Shown in pieces: positions 60,572 through 64,000 of a DNA stretch of 64,000 nt; the stretch's first letter is position 1, and each line of letters begins with the position of its first letter. The notes under the pieces were generated by a model, which searched no databases, had not been told where the DNA came from, and saw only the letters and a program-made list of their open reading frames with translations. The translations under genes were made by a program, and so were the position numbers. The stretch is from assembly GCA_040766665.1 (NCBI GenBank), contig JAXGQD010000001.1:248001-312000 (forward strand), written 5' to 3'. Origin of the DNA: JAXGQD01 sp040766665. GTDB lineage: Bacteria; Bacillota; Clostridia; Saccharofermentanales; Fastidiosipilaceae.

Positions 60572-61761
60572 ATGAATAAGCAGAATGCCTGGCTCTGGGA
60601 AAATGATGCCGGCAAAATGTTCATCCTGGTTGTGCTCTATTGGTTTTCGCTTTACGTTTACATTCCCTATCAGAGCGTTTTTTTAAAACTGCTGGGTGCG
60701 GTTCGGTGCTGGTCGGTATCGTGACCGGTGCCTATGGATATGCACAGATATTATTACGCATTCCGCTGGGGGCTTTTGCCGATCGAATCACGAGAAATAA
60801 GGCGTTGATTGTCTTGGGTACAACTTTTCCGGTTGTGGCGTCGTTGATACGACTGCTTTTTGAGAGTGTAAGCGGTTATTTGATTGCCAATATCATTTCC
60901 GGGTGTGGGGCGGCCATTTGGGTCAATATCATGATTGACTTCTCGAAACGCCTGAGTAAACGCAGTCTGCAACATGGTACGGCTTTGGTGAGCGCAGCCA
61001 ATCAGATGGGCGTACTCTTTGCATTCTTGACGAGCCTGCTTTTATACCGTGATGGTTATATGACATCTGTTGTTATCAGCAGCGTCGTCTGCGGCACGCT
61101 GGCCACTTTGCTTGCACTGAGTCTAAAACCCTACAGCGAGGACAAGACGAGTTCGGAGAGCGATAATGAGCAGCCGGCGCTCAAGGCGACACTCTTTAAT
61201 AAACGGCTATGGCGCTTTTCCGTTTTCGGCTTTTTTCAAGTCGGTTTTGTTTCGGCAACAGCACAATCTTTTTCGCCACAGTATTGTAAAGAATTGGGTG
61301 GCAGCGATTTGGAAGTCGGTCTCATGAATGTCATTTTCATGCTGACCTCGGTTGTTTTCTCCTTCCTTTGTGCCAGTAAGCCCTTTAAGAAGCTGGGGGC
61401 AAAAGTCATTCTGCCTGCTGCACATCTGTTGATGGCTCTTTATTGTTTTGCCGTTCCGGCGATTCGCAGTGTGCCTCTACTCCTGATGATGCAAGTCATC
61501 GGCGGCATCTTTGCGGGATCGGTGGTGTCTTTTGCCGTGGGGGAAGCGACCCAAGAGATTTCGAAACGCAATTTCAACAGTGCGATGGCCTTCTATCAGA
61601 CCCTGGTAGCCCTGGGTATCAGCCTTTTACCCATGCTGACCGGGGTGCTGGTCAATCACTTTAATCTGCTCGTTGCCTACCTCACCTTAGGGATGCTTTC
61701 GCTAATTGTGGCGGTTTACGCTAAAATGGTACTAAGAGAGAAACGAGAGCTAGAAGCCTAA
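60572..61761 (+). pseudogene. MFS transporter, split by a one-base deletion
   Basis: The N-terminus (MNKQNAWLWENDAGKMFIL...YIPYQSVFLKLLG, 60572 onward) is in one frame and stops at about 60724. The rest (SVLVGIVTGAYGYAQILLRIPLGAFADRITRNKAL..., to 61761) is in another frame. Inserting one G in GCGGTTCGG near 60700 reads GAGSVLVGIV and joins them, giving an ordinary ~396-residue, 12-segment major facilitator. The conserved loop after helix 2, RIPLGAFADRITRNK, is intact. As in gapA, a G run is one base short. The substrate may be a sugar or polyol given the neighbours. The ribosome binding site for 60572 is poor. Confidence 0.8.
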
Positions 61762-61810
61762 AATGGGGCTTCTAGCAAAGTCATGCTCAGTTGCAGCGAA
61801 GGATTCTGTT

Positions 61811-62695
61811 ATGATTCAATTTTTTACCAAAAAAGCTGCCGATCCTATTTTTTCGGACAAGCGCCTGCCCAAGCTTTCTTATGTCAGCTACATTGACAGT
61901 GTCGCCAATACCCTTTTTTCACGAAAAAGTCACAAGCATGAAGACATTTTGGAAATACTGGTTGTCTTTGCCGGTAGCGGACAATACGATGTCAACGGTA
62001 CAGTCTATCCGATTAGCAAAGGTGATGTCATCGCCTGCAATCCCCATGTCGTGCATGGTGATTTGCCCGAGCATAATCAAAAACTGGAAACCTTTTGCCT
62101 GGCATATAAAGATGTGAACATCGCGGGTGAAACGCCGGGAAACCTGATTTCACTGGAGACCAAGCCGATTGTGCATTTACAGAGCGAGTTTGATTTTGTG
62201 AAAATGACCTGCACAACGCTATACGATTTGGTGACTGAAGCTTTTGCCGGACCGGATGATATGACGCAACTGCTGGGGGCGAGTTTGCTGGCCTTTTTTG
62301 CCGCGAAATGGAAGAGCCCCGATTTGGTTAAGCAGGAGTCCTGGGACCACAAACAAAAGACAGTCTTAGTGAGACAAATTAAAAATTACATTGATAACAA
62401 TTTCCATGAAGATCTGGACTTAACCAAGATCAGCCAGTATTTTCATATTAATCTCTATTATCTCAGCCATGTTTTTAAGGAGTTGATGGACGTCACACCG
62501 GTGCAATATCTGATTAGCCGCCGCATCGGTGAAGCGCAAACCCTCTTAATCAGCACGCAGAAACCAATCACTGAGATCGCTTTGATGTCAGGTTTTGGCA
62601 GCGCGAGCAGTTTCAGTGCTTTGTTTCTAAAACAAGTCGGCATGCCACCTTCACAGTTCAGAAAGAAGTATGTAACCAAGCCGGACCCTGAGTGA
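61811..62695 (+). CDS. AraC-family transcriptional regulator
   Basis: A 294-residue regulator. The N-terminal part is a cupin-type sensing domain (HKHEDILEILVVFAGSGQYDVNGTVYPISKGDVIACNPHVVHG). Residues ~200-290 hold two HTH motifs: LTKISQYFHINLYYLSHVFKELMDVTPVQYL and ITEIALMSGFGSASSFSALFLKQVGMPPSQFRKKY. I start at ATG 61811 with AAGGA upstream instead of ATG 61763 next to the MFS stop. Direct repeats with AraC-type spacing lie 70 bases downstream, so it probably controls the TIM-barrel/alcohol dehydrogenase operon that follows. Confidence 0.92.
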   Translation: MIQFFTKKAADPIFSDKRLPKLSYVSYIDSVANTLFSRKSHKHEDILEILVVFAGSGQYDVNGTVYPISKGDVIACNPHVVHGDLPEHNQKLETFCLAYKDVNIAGETPGNLISLETKPIVHLQSEFDFVKMTCTTLYDLVTEAFAGPDDMTQLLGASLLAFFAAKWKSPDLVKQESWDHKQKTVLVRQIKNYIDNNFHEDLDLTKISQYFHINLYYLSHVFKELMDVTPVQYLISRRIGEAQTLLISTQKPITEIALMSGFGSASSFSALFLKQVGMPPSQFRKKYVTKPDPE

Positions 62696-62764
62696 GAGTC
62701 CAAGATTTAATTGTTAATGTAACGGAGTCGGCGCAGGTCGGCTCTCTTTTTGTCACGAATCTAC

Positions 62765-62799
62765 TTGAATATATCGATATCGCCCTTCAATATATCGAT
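62765..62799 (+). promoter_or_regulatory. AraC-type tandem half-sites
   Basis: TTGAATATATCGAT (62765-62778) and TTCAATATATCGAT (62786-62799) differ in one base and are exactly 21 bp apart in the same orientation, the spacing used by AraC dimers. They lie upstream of the operon beginning at 62952. I see no clear -35/-10 pair between them and the gene. Confidence 0.7.
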
Positions 62800-62951
62800 T
62801 TTTATCTACTTAGTGCAAGATTGCCAAAAAAATAAAAATTTATCTGAGTTTTTAAAGGATTATAGGCAAAGTTTGAGCAAGAATGCGAAAGCAATTGCCC
62901 AAGCCATCTGTTAATATTCACATGTAAACTTTATTGGCGGAGGTGGAATCT

Positions 62952-63761
62952 GTGAAATATGCTGTGACTGCAGCTTACGAAGCCCCGCAAACCGCACCCA
63001 TTTTGTTGACCGGCGATCTGTCCGAGAGCATCAAACGTGCAGCCGAGATGGGTTACGATGCCATCGAATGGCACGGCAGACCGGATCAGTTGGCTGAATT
63101 ACTGGCTTTGAAAGATTTCGTGGCGGAACAGGGCATAGCGGTTTCTGCTTTGGTAAGCGGCAGGCTTTTTACCGAATGGGGATTTAACTTGTTGGACCGC
63201 GATCCGGCAAAGGCTAAAGAAGCCGTTGACTATTTTAAAACGTATATAGACCATGCCGAAGCCCTGCAGACCGACATCATCCTCGGTTGGGCTAAGGGAA
63301 AGAAAGAAGCGGAAGAAAGTGAAGCGCAGGCCTTAGCTCGCTTGGCACTACCTCTCAAAGAACTTTCGGATTACGCTGCAGCGCGTGGCGTCAGAATTCT
63401 GATTGAAGCCATCAATCACAAAGAAGTTAATCTGTTTACTTCCGGTAAAGCGGTCATGGATTTTATTAAACAGTACGATTTAGCAGCCTGCTATGTGCAC
63501 CTCGATACCTATCATATGGTGACCGAAGCGCAAGACATGGCGGAACAGATAGAGTATTGCAAAAGCCGTTTAGGCTATATGCATTTTGCAACCGGTGCAG
63601 GGCGTGTCTATCCCCGAGCAGGCGAAACAGATTTCGCCACTGTCCTCAAGAAATTGCAGGACGTCGGCTACAGCGGCTACTACGCCATTGAGTGCCTGCC
63701 GCTACCGGATGCATCAAGCGCAGCAATTGAAGGACTGAAGTATCTAAAAAACGAGCAGTAA
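62952..63761 (+). CDS. Sugar phosphate isomerase/epimerase family TIM-barrel protein
   Basis: A 269-residue AP-endonuclease-2-like TIM barrel. Metal ligands are visible in ILIEAINHKE (Glu), YVHLDTYHM (Asp and His) and YAIECLPLP (Glu); the form resembles hydroxypyruvate isomerases and ketose 3-epimerases. GTG 62952 follows GGAGG by 8 bases, so I prefer it to an upstream TTG. It is followed after 11 bases by an alcohol dehydrogenase, suggesting a polyol or ketose route distinct from the iol operon. Substrate unknown. Confidence 0.85.
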   Translation: MKYAVTAAYEAPQTAPILLTGDLSESIKRAAEMGYDAIEWHGRPDQLAELLALKDFVAEQGIAVSALVSGRLFTEWGFNLLDRDPAKAKEAVDYFKTYIDHAEALQTDIILGWAKGKKEAEESEAQALARLALPLKELSDYAAARGVRILIEAINHKEVNLFTSGKAVMDFIKQYDLAACYVHLDTYHMVTEAQDMAEQIEYCKSRLGYMHFATGAGRVYPRAGETDFATVLKKLQDVGYSGYYAIECLPLPDASSAAIEGLKYLKNEQ

Positions 63762-63772
63762 AGGAGAAAATC

Positions 63773-64000
63773 ATGAGGGCGTTTGTTGTTGAAGCGGAAT
63801 GGGCTCCCAAAGCGGGCTACAAACTGAGTGAGAATGAGTTGCGTACCGGTGCGTCCGACCGCGGTGCATCCATCTGGAAGAATATCAGGGGTGAAGTGAA
63901 AGACTGGCCTATGCCGGAAATCGCTGATGATGAAGTCTTACTAAAAGTCGGGGCAGCCGGCGTTTGCGGAACAGACGCGCATCTGCTCGAAGTGGACGAA
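63773..64000 (+). CDS. Zinc-dependent alcohol/sorbitol dehydrogenase, 3' end cut by window edge
   Basis: The first 76 residues of a medium-chain dehydrogenase. The catalytic zinc region VGAAGVCGTDAHL (GxCGTD) is visible, and the MRAFVVEAEWAPKAGY start fits a polyol dehydrogenase. AAGGAG precedes the ATG at 63773. The frame is open to the window end. Coupled with the isomerase upstream it likely oxidises a polyol or sugar to a ketose. Confidence 0.85.
   Translation, partial: MRAFVVEAEWAPKAGYKLSENELRTGASDRGASIWKNIRGEVKDWPMPEIADDEVLLKVGAAGVCGTDAHLLEVDE

Overview
The window comes from a low-to-moderate GC Gram-positive anaerobe, most likely class Clostridia (Oscillospirales-like, possibly an uncultured gut-type lineage). 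The evidence is the IspH-ribosomal S1 fusion, a clostridial HutP-like protein, a biotin-dependent oxaloacetate decarboxylase pair, a Gram-positive dcw cluster with an SpoVD-type PBP, DUF1934, DUF4125 and DUF4037 proteins, rubredoxin, and a sortase-type surface protein. This placement is inferred from gene content; no 16S gene is present.

Layout: (1) 1-6.4 kb: end of a biotin carrier gene, oadA, hutP-like, cmk, plsC and ispH-rpsA, ending at a strong terminator. (2) 6.4-7.2 kb: a long non-coding stretch with degenerate repeats, a triplicated operator-like motif, a good promoter and an array of MraZ boxes. (3) 7.2-21.2 kb: the dcw cluster mraZ-rsmH-ftsL-spoVD-murE*-murF-mraY-ftsW-murG-ftsQ-ftsZ. 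murD, murC and ftsA are absent, and the protein at the murE position has lost most ligase motifs. (4) 21.4-27.2 kb: nrdR, an orphan response regulator, nth, recG, rsmD, coaD and a coiled-coil protein. (5) 27.2-31.4 kb: ddl, DUF1934 and a DUF4125-TPR-DUF4037 (nucleotidyltransferase-like) trio, the last frameshifted. (6) 31.4-47.6 kb: housekeeping genes (yceD-rpmF, der, typA, mltG, U32 peptidase, CPBP protease, gapA, rubredoxin, a glycosyltransferase, hpf, pcrA, a YfbR-like nucleotidase), with two copies of a ~210 bp dispersed element in gaps. (7) 47.6-51.1 kb: a small charged protein, a large beta-helix/Cna-B surface protein whose sorting signal is interrupted at an 8-bp tandem repeat, and initiator tRNA-Met and tRNA-Leu genes. 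(8) 51.3-64 kb: a catabolic region for inositol-like polyols (two IolG-type dehydrogenases, IolI, IolH, an IolE-like protein, a ribose-type ABC transporter, a frameshifted MFS transporter, an AraC regulator, another TIM-barrel isomerase and the start of a zinc alcohol dehydrogenase).

How it works together: the dcw cluster makes and organises septal peptidoglycan from lipid I/II precursors, with ddl and mltG supplying and trimming the wall. The 51-60 kb region looks like a regulated uptake-and-oxidation module: the ABC system imports a cyclitol or sugar, IolG oxidises it, and IolI, IolH and IolE-like enzymes rearrange or dehydrate the ketone. Its promoters carry cre/LacI-like operators and one carries a perfect 23-bp palindrome. 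A second regulated unit at the right edge has two AraC-type half-sites exactly 21 bp apart.

Caution: three genes (DUF4037, gapA, MFS) are each broken by a one-base change in a G run, and the initiator tRNA has one extra base in its T-stem. This pattern fits sequencing or assembly error at least as well as real decay. The 8-bp repeat in the surface protein is a different kind of event and is the most interesting candidate for real biology.
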